DNA of 58,480 bases from Planctomycetota bacterium (GCA_016930595.1 JAFGGJ010000068.1:1-58480), one strand, 5' to 3'. Positions 1-8,912 are shown, numbered from the stretch's first letter. A program made the numbers and translations. Notes: generated by a model not told the origin, from the letters alone.

Positions 1-2
1 AT

Positions 3-419
3 GAATTCAGGATAACGTCTGCGCACAGGACGCCGGACGAGACGGCGGAATACGCACGGACCGCGAAATCCCGCGGGGTGAAGGTGATAATAGCGGCGGC
101 GGGGATGGCGGCGGCGCTGCCCGGGGCGGCGGCGGCGCAGACGGAGCTCCCGGTAATAGGGGTGCCGATATCGTCGGGGGGCCTGGGGGGGCTGGACGCG
201 CTCCTGTCGATGGTGCAGATGCCCGGAGGCGTACCGGTCGGCACGGTCGGCCTGGACAAGGCGGGAGCGAAGAACGCCGCCGTGCTGGCCGCCCGGATAC
301 TGGCGATTGGAGACAAGGAGCTCGGCCAGAGGCTGGGGGAATGGGCGGCTGGCCAGAGCGAAAAGGTGCGCAAGGCATCGGAGGAACTGAGCCGCTGCCG
401 CAAACCGAAAGAGCGATAG
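3..419 (+). CDS. purE: N5-carboxyaminoimidazole ribonucleotide mutase PurE, 3' part (5' end outside window)
   Basis: Catalyses the N5-CAIR to CAIR rearrangement (or AIR carboxylation in class II enzymes) in de novo purine synthesis in the cytosol. The reading frame is open from the window edge, so the N-terminus is missing and about 138 residues remain. The frame starts with the family signature SAHRTP (bases 18-35), followed by VKVIIAAAGMAAALPG, LPVIGVP, a Gly-rich loop, LLSMVQMPGGVPVGTV and KNAAVLAA, all in PurE order. An apparent internal GTG start at 78 lies after the SAHRTP block and is not the real start. The stop is 10 bases before the kinase gene. The substrate-binding glycine stretch reads AAAGMAAALPG rather than the commoner AGAGGAAHLPG, so the usual His in that loop is Ala. 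No purK is visible. Confidence 0.93.
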   Translation, partial: EFRITSAHRTPDETAEYARTAKSRGVKVIIAAAGMAAALPGAAAAQTELPVIGVPISSGGLGGLDALLSMVQMPGGVPVGTVGLDKAGAKNAAVLAARILAIGDKELGQRLGEWAAGQSEKVRKASEELSRCRKPKER

Positions 420-429
420 AGGGAAGACG

Positions 430-3400
430 ATGACAGAAGCGCCGGCAAACCAAGGGGAAGAGTTCCTGAGGCTGGCGAGGGACAAGGGGCTGCTCAGCCC
501 CGACCAGGTGCGCGAGTGCATAAGGATATCCGCGCAGCTCGAAGAGATCGGCATGCCGGAAGACATACCGGACATAGCGGTGAAGAAGGGGTTCCTGTCG
601 GAAGCGGACAAGAAGGCGGTACTGAAGGAGCTGGCGCACGAGGAAGAGGCGTTCCCGTTCGAGATAGGGGAAGAAATCGGGCAGGGGGCGATCGGGGTGG
701 TGTACAAAGCGAAGCAGAAGAGCCTTGACCGCCCGATCGCGCTAAAGATGCTGAAGCAGGAATTTGCGCAGGACGCGACACTGGTGGGGCAGTTTCTGAC
801 GGAGGCGCGTTCGAGTGCGAAGTTCAATCACGTCAACGTGGTACAGGGGCTGGACGCGGGCCCGTACAAGGCGACGTATTATTTTGCAATGGAATTGGTG
901 GAAGGCCCGCCGCTCGAGGAAATCCTGAGGAAGCGGAAGCTTAAGGTAAACGAGGCGGTTTCGATAGCGATACAAACGGCCCGTGCGCTGGAATACGCCG
1001 AAAAGGTGGGGGTTGTGCATCGGGACATCAAGCCGGACAACATACTGGTGGCGAGAGACGGGACGACGAAGGTATGCGATCTGGGGATGGCGCGTCTGAG
1101 CGTGTCGGAGGACGTCATAAAAGCCGGGCTGGCCGTGGGGACGCCGTACTACATGAGCCCGGAGCAGGCCCGCGGATCGACGGACGTGGACATAAGAAGC
1201 GACATATATTCACTGGGGGCCACGTTGTACCACGCGCTCACCGGCGAGCCGCCGTTCAAGGGCAAGAAGACACAGGACGTGCTGCGGAGCCAGTTGACGG
1301 AGACGGTACGCGACCCGAGGGAGATCAACCCGAAGGTGCCCGGGGACCTGGCGAAAATAATAGCGAAGATGATGGCGAAAGATCCCCGGCACCGGTACGG
1401 GCATCCGAAGGACGTGCAGCGCGACCTGGAGCTCTTCTCCGCCGGGAAGCCTCCCAAGTACGCGTTGGACTTCGCCGCCGAGAGTACGGTTGCGCTGAGA
1501 CGGGACGTGAAACGCGCGGCAAAGCAATACCTGCCCTACGCGCTAGGGGCAGGACTGCTTGTGGTCGTGGTAACGGCGGCGGTACTGTTGTTCGGAGGAG
1601 GGGAGCCGTCCGGGCCGCCGCTGCCGCCGCTGCCGCCGGACGCGGGCCGGCCGGAGCCACCGACAGACGTTGTGGTCACGCCTGACCGCAGCGGAGACGA
1701 GCCCGAAATGAGCAAGGCGGAGAAGCACTGGAAATACGTTCTGAGCCTTATAGCGGACCATCCTGACGACGACGAACGGAACATAGATCTTCTGAAGAGC
1801 GCTATCGAGGAAACCAAGGGGACGGAATACGCCGAAGCGGCACAGAAAAAGATAGACGCGATAGTGAAGCGGCGGCAGGATGAGGTCAGAGCCGAGACGG
1901 ACAAGATAAAGGGCGCCGTGGAAGCGCTGCTGGCAGCGGACAAGATAAGCGAAGCAAGGGATCGCGTGGGCGAGCTGATTCCACCGGCCGAATCGCGCCG
2001 GGAGCTGGTACGGCTGCGGCAGGAGCTCTACCAGAACATAGACAGGAAGATAGCGGACGTCTGGAAGCCGTATTCGGACCGTTATGAAAAGGAGCTGGAA
2101 AGGCTGCGGTTCAAGGAGGCGCGCGGAGTATTGAAGGATCTTGCCGATCATCCGGTAAGGCAGCTTCGCGACCGCGCCAAGGAGGCGCTCAAGAAGATAG
2201 ACGACGCCGAAAAGGCCGAGGAGAAGCGCAAGGCGGAAGCGGCGCGCCGTGCGGCGGAGGAACGCCGGGAACAGGTCGACACGGCCCGCGAGGATCTGAA
2301 AGTGGAGATCGCCTGGGCTCTTACGAAAAGGGACCTGGAAAAGGCGAAGGACGCGATACGGCAGGGGAAGGCCGATTACGCGGAGCTGGGGGATTTTCTG
2401 GACATCTGCGGGCTGTTCCCTTCGCACATAGAAAACACGATAGAGCTTGCGACGGAGACACTGGCGGCAAGCGCGGGAACGGTAACGATAACGTGGAGAG
2501 GCCAGAAGCTGAAAGGGAAAGTGGCCAGCCGCCAGGGAGAAACCATATACCTTGCCACAACCGACGGCATGCAATTGCCTATACGGGTTCAAGACACGGA
2601 CGTGTCGGAAATACTGCTGCTGGCCGGACTGCCGAAGAAAGACGACAAGCAGACGTATCTTGTAGCCGCGAGCGTCAGCATGGCATACGGAGACAACGAG
2701 CGGGCCAGGAGACAACTGGCGCTACTTGAAGGCAGCAAGGAGGCGGCGGTGCTGGCGGAGCTTCTTGACGCTGCGGAAAAAGTGGCGTTCAACGAGGAAG
2801 CGCTGGCGCTTCTGGGCAGGGCGGACACGTCGTTCGACAACGAGAGCTGGGGGGTGGCCGAAACGCTCTACCGGAAGGCCGCGATGGAATACCGGGAGGC
2901 TGCGGCGGTCAAGAAAAGGATGGGAGACATAAGCAGCCGCGTGTACAGGTGTTTTGCGCAAGGCGAGGATCCCTGGAAAAACATTTACGCTGCGAACGTG
3001 GAAGTGATCGGGCCGGCCGTGCTGCGCCTGACATACGACTTCGCCGGCAACAGGAAAGCCATGTCCGACTGGAACCGGCACGAGGTGAAGGCTTCCTGGA
3101 CGGGGAACGGGGTGCGGCTGGAGTCGGAAGGCGACAAGGAAGCGCGATACACGTGCGGGGCGTACCTGACATACGCGCTGGCGTTTTCGACGGAGGGGCA
3201 CTTCAAGAAGGCGGCGGACAACAACTGGATGGGATTCATAGCAGGGCAGAGATACTATCGCTTCTGGCTGAACGGCGGCGGGTCGGTGTGGGCCATCGCC
3301 GTACCGGACGACTGGAAGGACCAGAAGAAGAAACACAACTACAACACTCCGGCCGTGGCGGACAAACCGGTATCGGCGAGCATGAGGATGGAAAAGGACA

Positions 3401-4002
3401 AGAGCGTCCTCTACTGGGAGAAGGACGTCGTCGACTCAATGGACTACAGCGGGCCCGGAATGCCCATAGCGGTGAATTTCAGGGGCGAGTACACGATGAG
3501 GAAAGCGGTGATCGATGGCACGGTGGACCCCGCCACCATCAAGCAATTGATACTGCGATACCACCTGGAAGCGGCGAAGGACCTGGAAAACGGCGTGGAT
3601 TACAGCTACTTCGCTTCGCGCAAGTTCGAGGATCCGGTAGGGAACGAAGCGCGCCTGAACATGGATTTCAAATTCGACGGCAAACCCGTCAAGGACGCTC
3701 CCGAAGACGGGTTCAGCATAAGGATGACCGGGCAGTTGCTGATCCCGGAGGATGGAGAGTACATTTTCTATTCGATGGGGAACGGGACATTCCGGCTGTT
3801 CCTGCAGGGCAAACCCGTCCTGTTGAGGAGGGGCGACGCTCAGGCAGAAAGCAAGGCGCTGAAGTTGAAGCGCGGGGTGGTGCCGGTTGTAGCGGAGTAC
3901 ATAGACGCCGGCGGAGACGCCATAAGCAGACTCGAATGGTCGGGACCGGACATGGAGAAGAGGCCGGTCCCGCCGATAGCGCTGCTGAGGAACAAGAAGT
4001 AA
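430..4002 (+). CDS. Membrane-anchored Ser/Thr protein kinase with PA14-like C-terminal domain
   Basis: Eukaryote-like (Hanks-type) kinase of 1190 residues. Residues 1-75 form a helical N-terminal region. The kinase domain, about 77-335, has the Gly loop GQGAIGVV (84-91), the ATP lysine in IALK (106), the catalytic loop HRDIKPDN (197-204), DLG in place of DFG (217-219) and the activation segment GTPYYMSPEQ. One transmembrane helix follows at about 368-389, then a Pro-rich linker. A long charged, probably coiled-coil stretch runs to about residue 650 and a large extracytoplasmic part follows. The last 100 residues resemble a PA14 fold (an RMTGQLLIPEDGEYIFY-like strand pattern, then LEWSGPD), a domain that often binds glycans. 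All key catalytic residues are present, so activity is likely; the ligand is unknown. GAGG lies 7 bases before the ATG. It follows purE closely, but a functional link is not evident. Confidence 0.88.
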   Translation: MTEAPANQGEEFLRLARDKGLLSPDQVRECIRISAQLEEIGMPEDIPDIAVKKGFLSEADKKAVLKELAHEEEAFPFEIGEEIGQGAIGVVYKAKQKSLDRPIALKMLKQEFAQDATLVGQFLTEARSSAKFNHVNVVQGLDAGPYKATYYFAMELVEGPPLEEILRKRKLKVNEAVSIAIQTARALEYAEKVGVVHRDIKPDNILVARDGTTKVCDLGMARLSVSEDVIKAGLAVGTPYYMSPEQARGSTDVDIRSDIYSLGATLYHALTGEPPFKGKKTQDVLRSQLTETVRDPREINPKVPGDLAKIIAKMMAKDPRHRYGHPKDVQRDLELFSAGKPPKYALDFAAESTVALRRDVKRAAKQYLPYALGAGLLVVVVTAAVLLFGGGEPSGPPLPPLPPDAGRPEPPTDVVVTPDRSGDEPEMSKAEKHWKYVLSLIADHPDDDERNIDLLKSAIEETKGTEYAEAAQKKIDAIVKRRQDEVRAETDKIKGAVEALLAADKISEARDRVGELIPPAESRRELVRLRQELYQNIDRKIADVWKPYSDRYEKELERLRFKEARGVLKDLADHPVRQLRDRAKEALKKIDDAEKAEEKRKAEAARRAAEERREQVDTAREDLKVEIAWALTKRDLEKAKDAIRQGKADYAELGDFLDICGLFPSHIENTIELATETLAASAGTVTITWRGQKLKGKVASRQGETIYLATTDGMQLPIRVQDTDVSEILLLAGLPKKDDKQTYLVAASVSMAYGDNERARRQLALLEGSKEAAVLAELLDAAEKVAFNEEALALLGRADTSFDNESWGVAETLYRKAAMEYREAAAVKKRMGDISSRVYRCFAQGEDPWKNIYAANVEVIGPAVLRLTYDFAGNRKAMSDWNRHEVKASWTGNGVRLESEGDKEARYTCGAYLTYALAFSTEGHFKKAADNNWMGFIAGQRYYRFWLNGGGSVWAIAVPDDWKDQKKKHNYNTPAVADKPVSASMRMEKDKSVLYWEKDVVDSMDYSGPGMPIAVNFRGEYTMRKAVIDGTVDPATIKQLILRYHLEAAKDLENGVDYSYFASRKFEDPVGNEARLNMDFKFDGKPVKDAPEDGFSIRMTGQLLIPEDGEYIFYSMGNGTFRLFLQGKPVLLRRGDAQAESKALKLKRGVVPVVAEYIDAGGDAISRLEWSGPDMEKRPVPPIALLRNKK

Positions 4003-4119
4003 GATGCGCCGCAACAGCAGGCGGCCGGCAATCCCCCACATGCGCGTTTGCGGGGGCGCCGCGGGCCGTAAGGGGCCGTGTGTCCGTTCAGACGGATGAT
4101 CTACAAGAAAGGGCAAGGC

Positions 4120-5208
4120 ATGTTCGAAGGTTTCAGCATAGAGGTCAAGCCGGATATCGACGCTTTCATGGGGCTGATAACGGGAGAAAAGGCGCCCGGG
4201 AGGGTCCACTTCGCGGAATTGTTCCTGGACGAACAGATCGAGGCGGCGGTGGCCGACCGGTTCGGCCTGGAAAGCGGGGTAAGCGAGGGGGCCCCGTGGT
4301 ACGTGCTTGCGCGGCGGATAAAGGTGCTGGAATTCCTGGGGTACGATTTCGTCTACCAGTACCATTTCGAAGGAATGGAATTCCCCAGGCCGACCGACCA
4401 CAAGGCCGGCGACACGGCGGCGGCGGACCAGAGCAAGGGGGACCGGACCTGGCTGGATGAATCCAGGGGGCCAGTGACCACGTGGGAGGAATTCGAAAAG
4501 TATCCATGGCCCGAGCCGGGCAGGTTCAACACGTCGAGCCTGGAATGGCTGGAGAAGAACCTGCCGGACGGGATGGGGATGACGTCCCGCGCACACAGTG
4601 TTTTCGAAGAACTGTCGTGGCTGATGGGACTGGAAACGTTGTCATACGCCCTGTACGACAAGCCGGACCTGGTGCAGGCGATTGCGGACCGGGTAGGCGA
4701 AATATTCCTGGCCGCTGTAAAAGTGCACGCCCAGTTCGACAAGATGAAATTCCTGTTCGGCGGCGACGATATGGGGCACAAGACGGGGACCCTGGTATCG
4801 CCGGACGACCTGAGGAAATACGTGCTCCCGTGGCACAAGAAGATAACGGCGGCGACGCATGCCACGGGGAGACCGTACCTGCTGCACACGTGCGGGAACA
4901 TCGAGAAGGTGATGCCGGATCTCGTAAATGACGTGAAGATAGACGGGCGGCATTCGTTCGAAGACACGATAGAGCCCGTGGAAGAGTTCTACAAGAGGTG
5001 GGGGAGCAGGATAGCGGTACTGGGGGGAGTGGACGTGGACTTCCTGTGCCGGTCGGGCGAGGACAGGATACGAGAGCGGGTGCGGGACATACTGGATGCA
5101 TGCCACCCGGGCAGGTACGCTTTGGGGACGGGGAATTCGGTGGCGAACTACATCCCGCTGGACAACTACCTGTACATGATGGACGAGGGCCGCAGATACA
5201 GCGCCTAG
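4120..5208 (+). CDS. Uroporphyrinogen decarboxylase (URO-D) family protein, probable corrinoid methyltransferase type
   Basis: A TIM-barrel protein of 362 residues from the URO-D superfamily. It lacks the HemE N-terminal substrate signature (the RQAGR-type motif), so it is not a haem enzyme. It has LLHTCGN, which matches the H-x-C zinc motif of MtaA/MtbA/CmuA-type methyltransferases, and ends with ALGTGNSVANYIPLDNYL, typical of the uncharacterised members. The usual third Cys ligand near the C-terminus is replaced by GTG, although a Cys occurs in ACHPGRY. The ATG at 4120 is chosen because AAAGGG lies 6 bases upstream; an in-frame GTG at 4078 and an ATG at 4096 have poorer sites. A corrinoid protein and a second URO-D protein are encoded elsewhere in the window, but neither is adjacent. 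The methyl donor is unknown. Confidence 0.8.
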   Translation: MFEGFSIEVKPDIDAFMGLITGEKAPGRVHFAELFLDEQIEAAVADRFGLESGVSEGAPWYVLARRIKVLEFLGYDFVYQYHFEGMEFPRPTDHKAGDTAAADQSKGDRTWLDESRGPVTTWEEFEKYPWPEPGRFNTSSLEWLEKNLPDGMGMTSRAHSVFEELSWLMGLETLSYALYDKPDLVQAIADRVGEIFLAAVKVHAQFDKMKFLFGGDDMGHKTGTLVSPDDLRKYVLPWHKKITAATHATGRPYLLHTCGNIEKVMPDLVNDVKIDGRHSFEDTIEPVEEFYKRWGSRIAVLGGVDVDFLCRSGEDRIRERVRDILDACHPGRYALGTGNSVANYIPLDNYLYMMDEGRRYSA

Positions 5209-5278
5209 GGAAACCGGATAAAGAGATCTCCCTTCCGTGGAAACGCCGGAAGCGGGGGCAAAGAAAGGAGAGCGTGCT

Positions 5279-5905
5279 TTGCCGGGAGAAATAGTCGGCC
5301 GCGGCGGCGTGGTCGTTTACGCGATATTCGGCGCATCCGTGATAGCGCTGGGGGTGTTCATCGAGCGGATGGTGTATTTCGTGAAAACCCGTGAGCCGGC
5401 CGACAAGCTGCTGGGCGAGGCGATAGCGAGGATTCGCGAAAGCGGCCCGGCCGAGGCCCGTGAGTACCTGGAAGCGGAAGGAAGCGGGCCGTTTTCCAGG
5501 TTTCTTGGAGCCGGGCTGGGAGCAGGGTTGACCGCGGAAGAGCGAAGAACCGCCCTGCAGGACGCCGGCAAGAGGGAGTCATTCCTGTACAGGCGCTACC
5601 TGCGGGCGCTGTCGGCGGTGGCGCAGGTCAGTCCGCTGCTGGGGCTCCTGGGCACGGTACTGGGCATGATAGACGCTTTCAAGACGCTGGAGGAGACCAC
5701 CGCGGGAATGATGAACCCGGCCGACCTGTCACAGGGAATATGGAAAGCGCTGGTAACGACGGCGTTCGGGCTGGGCGTGGCGATACCGGCGTACATAGGG
5801 TACCACGTGGGGGCATCGCTGGCGGAGAAGCGTATCGTGGAAATGGAAGTGGCCGGCGACCGGCTGATGGAGGAGATAGGCCGGACGAAGCTGGAGGAGG
5901 ACTGA
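5279..5905 (+). CDS. ExbB/TolQ/MotA-family proton channel protein (set 1)
   Basis: Inner-membrane stator protein of 208 residues with three transmembrane segments: about residues 11-33, then two after residue 110 holding LLGLLGTVLGMIDAF and the VTTAFGLGVAIPAY helix, which are the family hallmarks. With ExbD it uses the proton motive force to drive an envelope process. The chosen start is TTG at 5279, because AAGGAG sits 8 bases upstream; an in-frame GTG at 5237 has no good site. The gene runs straight into exbD and lpxK. ExbB-ExbD-LpxK neighbours also occur in other diderms such as Pseudomonas, so this set may serve lipid A or envelope work rather than TonB transport. That role is inference. 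Confidence 0.88.
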   Translation: MPGEIVGRGGVVVYAIFGASVIALGVFIERMVYFVKTREPADKLLGEAIARIRESGPAEAREYLEAEGSGPFSRFLGAGLGAGLTAEERRTALQDAGKRESFLYRRYLRALSAVAQVSPLLGLLGTVLGMIDAFKTLEETTAGMMNPADLSQGIWKALVTTAFGLGVAIPAYIGYHVGASLAEKRIVEMEVAGDRLMEEIGRTKLEED

Positions 5906-5906
5906 G

Positions 5907-6332
5907 TTGGAGATAAGCCGCGGCCGCACGGTGGAAGACGGGCCCAGCATGGACCTGACACCGATGGTGGACGTGGTGTTCCTGCTGATAATATTCTTCG
6001 TGTTTGCGATACCGAACGTGATGATGCCCTTGGGCATAAGGGTCAACCTGCCAAAAGTGGTCGGGGCCGAGCACGTGGAGAAGACCCGCCTGGAAGTAAT
6101 AGTAACGGCGGAAGACCGGATATTCATAGGAGGCAAGCAGTTGAGCCTGCCGGAATTGCGGGAACGCCTGGACAGGTTCGTGGCATCAGGCGGAGAAGCG
6201 GTAAGCATAAGGGGAGACGTCGCCTGTACGCTTGGACGCGTACTGGCGGTATACGGGGCGGCAAAGGGTACGCGGGTCAAGAACATATCGGTACTGACCG
6301 GCGTGGAGGTTGAACGTGGCGAAGAGCACTGA
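5907..6332 (+). CDS. ExbD/TolR-family biopolymer transport protein (set 1)
   Basis: 141 residues with one N-terminal transmembrane helix and a periplasmic domain. The segment DLTPMVDVVFLLIIFFVF carries the membrane Asp that takes part in proton translocation in ExbD/TolR. The start is TTG at 5907, right after the exbB stop, with GGAGGA 5 bases upstream; translation is probably coupled. It pairs with the ExbB just upstream. The next gene, lpxK, starts inside its 3' end. Confidence 0.88.
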   Translation: MEISRGRTVEDGPSMDLTPMVDVVFLLIIFFVFAIPNVMMPLGIRVNLPKVVGAEHVEKTRLEVIVTAEDRIFIGGKQLSLPELRERLDRFVASGGEAVSIRGDVACTLGRVLAVYGAAKGTRVKNISVLTGVEVERGEEH

Positions 6333-7467
6333 CGAGGTAGAGAAAAGGCTGCGGCGGCGGATCGAGGAGGACATAAGGCGGGATTTTCTGGCGCTGACGA
6401 GCGGGTCGGAGGATAGCCACAAGGCGTGGATTCTAAGGGCCCTGTTCGGCGGACTGTCCGGCATATACCGTGAAGTGGTCCTTCTGCGCAACAGGCTGTA
6501 CGCGTCGGGAGCGATCCGGCAGACGAGACTCCCGCTGCCTTCGGTATCCGTAGGCAACGTAACGGTGGGCGGGACGGGCAAGACGCCGTTCGTGGAATAC
6601 ACCGTGAAGAAACTCCTGGAAGTGGGCCGCCGTCCGGCGGTGGTCGCGCGTGGGTACGGCCCCCGGCTGAAGGGAAGCAACGGCAGGAAAGGAGCGAACG
6701 ACGAGTCGCTGCTCCTGTCGGCGAACACGAACGCTCCGGTAATACTGACGCCCAACAGGCTGGCGGGGACATACCGCGCGGCGGAGATGGGTGCGGACAC
6801 GGTGGTTCTGGACGACGCTTTTCAGCATCTGAAAGTGCATCGCGACCTGGACGTGGTGCTGCTGGACGCGACGGCGCCGTTCGGTTTCGGGAAGATGCTG
6901 CCGAGGGGGCTGTTGCGGGAACCGATGAGAGCGCTGGACCGTGCGGACATGGTAGTGATAACACGCGTTGACCTCGCACGCCCGGCGGACGTGACGCTCC
7001 TGAGAAACGCCGCCATTAAAGCCGCACCGGGCAAGCCGGTGGCGCTGACGGCGCATCATTCCGACGCTCTCGTGGACGTGGCCAGCGGGGAGAAGATTTC
7101 CGTGCGGGAAATGGAAGACCGTCCCATAGGGGCTTTCTGCGGCATAGGCAACCCGTATTCGTTCGGCCTGCTCCTGCGGCGGCTGGGGTCGGTGCTGGTG
7201 GTTGCGCGGCGTTTCGGAGATCACCACCTGTACGCGCCGCAGGAAATAGTGGAAGTGGCGGGCGAGGCGCGAAGAGAAGGCGCCGGGTTTCTTGTTACGA
7301 CACAGAAGGATGCCGTAAAGATAGATAAGGGACTTGCGGCGTCACTGCCCCTGCCAATATACTATCTGCAGATGTCGATCGATATGATCGAAGGGGAAGA
7401 TACCTACATGGCGTTACTGCTGGAGGCTATCGACGGCTTCCGGGCAAGGACGGAAGAAGAGGCATGA
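6316..7467 (+). CDS. lpxK: Tetraacyldisaccharide 4'-kinase LpxK
   Basis: Phosphorylates the 4' position of the lipid A disaccharide at the inner face of the cytoplasmic membrane, so the organism should make LPS-type lipid A. Of 383 residues, the motif SVGNVTVGGTGKTP holds the P-loop at about residues 85-91, followed by VVARGYGP, VVLDDAFQH and FCGIGNP, in family order. The first roughly 35 residues (charged, Arg/Glu-rich) extend beyond the usual N-terminus. GTG at 6316 is preferred because GGAGG lies 6 bases upstream; a TTG at 6310 is possible. It overlaps the end of exbD by 17 bases and its stop overlaps the next ATG (ATGA). No other lipid A gene is in the window. Confidence 0.93.
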   Translation: MAKSTDEVEKRLRRRIEEDIRRDFLALTSGSEDSHKAWILRALFGGLSGIYREVVLLRNRLYASGAIRQTRLPLPSVSVGNVTVGGTGKTPFVEYTVKKLLEVGRRPAVVARGYGPRLKGSNGRKGANDESLLLSANTNAPVILTPNRLAGTYRAAEMGADTVVLDDAFQHLKVHRDLDVVLLDATAPFGFGKMLPRGLLREPMRALDRADMVVITRVDLARPADVTLLRNAAIKAAPGKPVALTAHHSDALVDVASGEKISVREMEDRPIGAFCGIGNPYSFGLLLRRLGSVLVVARRFGDHHLYAPQEIVEVAGEARREGAGFLVTTQKDAVKIDKGLAASLPLPIYYLQMSIDMIEGEDTYMALLLEAIDGFRARTEEEA

Positions 7468-7766
7468 GTCCCGGGAAGATTACGACCGTGCTGGTCATCA
7501 GGCCGCCAAGGTCAGGCAACGTGATAGGGGCGGCGCTGGGAATGGGCGCTGAATTGGTGTCGGTGGAACGGGTGGCCGGAATGGAGCGCAGTGCTTTCGG
7601 GCTGTACCCGGTACAGTACGACAGGATGTACATAGAAACGAGCGAACGCGCATACCGCGAGACGCTGGAAATAATACTGGAAGCGGCGAGATCGGGGCGC
7701 GGCGGGGACGGCAAGGCATTCATTTTCAGGAGCGAAGCGGAGCCCGGCGAGGGGGAGGCGAGATAA
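7464..7766 (+). CDS. Small uncharacterised protein downstream of lpxK
   Basis: 100 residues, translationally coupled to lpxK through ATGA. It opens with an alternating hydrophobic strand (TTVLVIRPP), then GNVIGAALGMGAELVSVERVAGM, and ends with a charged tail. The strand-helix-strand pattern could be a small alpha/beta domain of PII-like or ferredoxin-like type, but no family is recognised. No signal peptide or membrane segment. Its position in an exbBD-lpxK run suggests an envelope-linked or regulatory role; this is context only. Confidence 0.7.
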   Translation: MSPGKITTVLVIRPPRSGNVIGAALGMGAELVSVERVAGMERSAFGLYPVQYDRMYIETSERAYRETLEIILEAARSGRGGDGKAFIFRSEAEPGEGEAR

Positions 7767-7770
7767 TTTC

Positions 7771-8904
7771 ATGGAAGCGGTAATCGAGCTGAATCAATTC
7801 CGGGTATACGGGCTGACGGACGAGCCGCTGCACGTCTCCAACGTGGGCGACGACATGGTATTGATAGCCGCTCCGGAAGAAACGATACGGAACAAGCTGG
7901 GTGAAATAGTCGGCATGGAGGTTCCCGTAAGCCTGACGGACAACGAAGGTGAAACGGTCCTGCCGGGAAGGATTACCGCGGCGGAAGAAGGGGGCTGCGC
8001 CGGGGAAACAGAGCTCGTCATGGTATTCGACACGGTGGAAGAAGCGACGGAGCCGCTGGCTGAAATGAGAGAACGGTTCGCGGCACGGTACGCTTTCCAC
8101 TCCGGGGTCGAGCACAAGGCGCCCCGGAACAACACGGCCAAGCCCGTGATGGATGAAGTGCTGAACGATATAGCGCGCAGGGAAACGGGGAAGACTGTCC
8201 GGTTGAACGAAGGAGACGCCGCCGACGGCAGGTCCGTGGCCAGGGCGTTGGCCGAACAGATGGGCTTGAAGTACACGGATCTCGAAGCATCCGGCGTGGA
8301 CGTCCTCAAGGTCAGGGACTTCAGGCGCGAGTTTCTGCTGAAGCACCTGTTCATCCCGCTGTACGAGAACGCAGGATACTGCAAGATAGCGGTGGTGTGG
8401 GAGCTTGCGCCGGAAGCCGTGGCTGCGATAGAGCGCACATACGGCGAGAAGGTTTCGTATTCGGTGGCTCCGGAGGAACAACTGGTATCCGCCATAGAGC
8501 ACGCGTTCAACATAAGCGAAAACCGGAGGCGGGCGGCCAGGATGGGGGTTGCGCTGAGAGTGCGGCTGGGGCTCTACGACACGAGCTGGAACCTGACGGC
8601 CGGGCCGGTACAGGGGGTGACGAGAAACCTGAGCGGGTCGGGCATACTGACGGCCAGCCCCCCGTTGCAGAAGGACCCATACAGCAGCGTGGGGGCACGC
8701 ATAGGGGTATTGCTGTTCCTGCCGGAATACGAGCGTCCGCTGCGCGCCATGGGACGGGTGGTAAGGGCTTCATGGCTGAGCAAAGACCCTCCCGTACACC
8801 TGTACGCGGTAGAGATAAACCACATATCCGAAGACGACCGGCGAAAACTGGACGTATTCCGGTACACGCTGATGTGGGGACCTCACCGGCTCAGGGTGGA
8901 CTGA
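7771..8904 (+). CDS. MshEN (T2SSE_N)-PilZ protein, probable c-di-GMP effector
   Basis: 377 residues. The N-terminal 120 are unassigned. About residues 145-250 resemble the N-terminal domain of GspE/PilB/MshE ATPases: LAEQMGLKYTDLEASGVDVL, then the FLLKHLFIPLYENAG and VVWELAPEAVAAIERTYG pattern. The C-terminal 120 residues look like PilZ, with RRRAAR followed by NLSGSG, which fits the (R)xxxR and (D/N)xSxxG c-di-GMP motifs. There is no ATPase domain, so this is a sensor or adaptor, not a secretion motor. The canonical RLG repeat of ligand-binding MshEN is not clear, so the PilZ part is the safer ligand site. GGAGG lies 12 bases before the ATG. It starts 4 bases after the preceding gene, so it is probably cotranscribed with lpxK. 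Confidence 0.72.
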   Translation: MEAVIELNQFRVYGLTDEPLHVSNVGDDMVLIAAPEETIRNKLGEIVGMEVPVSLTDNEGETVLPGRITAAEEGGCAGETELVMVFDTVEEATEPLAEMRERFAARYAFHSGVEHKAPRNNTAKPVMDEVLNDIARRETGKTVRLNEGDAADGRSVARALAEQMGLKYTDLEASGVDVLKVRDFRREFLLKHLFIPLYENAGYCKIAVVWELAPEAVAAIERTYGEKVSYSVAPEEQLVSAIEHAFNISENRRRAARMGVALRVRLGLYDTSWNLTAGPVQGVTRNLSGSGILTASPPLQKDPYSSVGARIGVLLFLPEYERPLRAMGRVVRASWLSKDPPVHLYAVEINHISEDDRRKLDVFRYTLMWGPHRLRVD

Positions 8905-8912
8905 CGGGCTTC

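Noticed and set aside
4033-4056. CCCCC...GGGGG hairpin between the kinase and URO-D genes as a terminator
   Set aside because: Only the 5-bp end stem is clean and no T-run follows on either strand.
2949-4460. A 503-codon + strand frame over the kinase and URO-D genes
   Set aside because: It overlaps two well-supported genes in another frame, and its Arg/Gly-rich translation has no homology pattern.
4120-5208. Calling the URO-D genes hemE
   Set aside because: Neither copy has the HemE N-terminal substrate-binding signature; both match the wider methyltransferase-like branch.
5729-6979. A 416-codon - strand frame opposite exbD and lpxK
   Set aside because: Antisense of strongly supported genes, Pro/Ser/Arg-rich and without domains.
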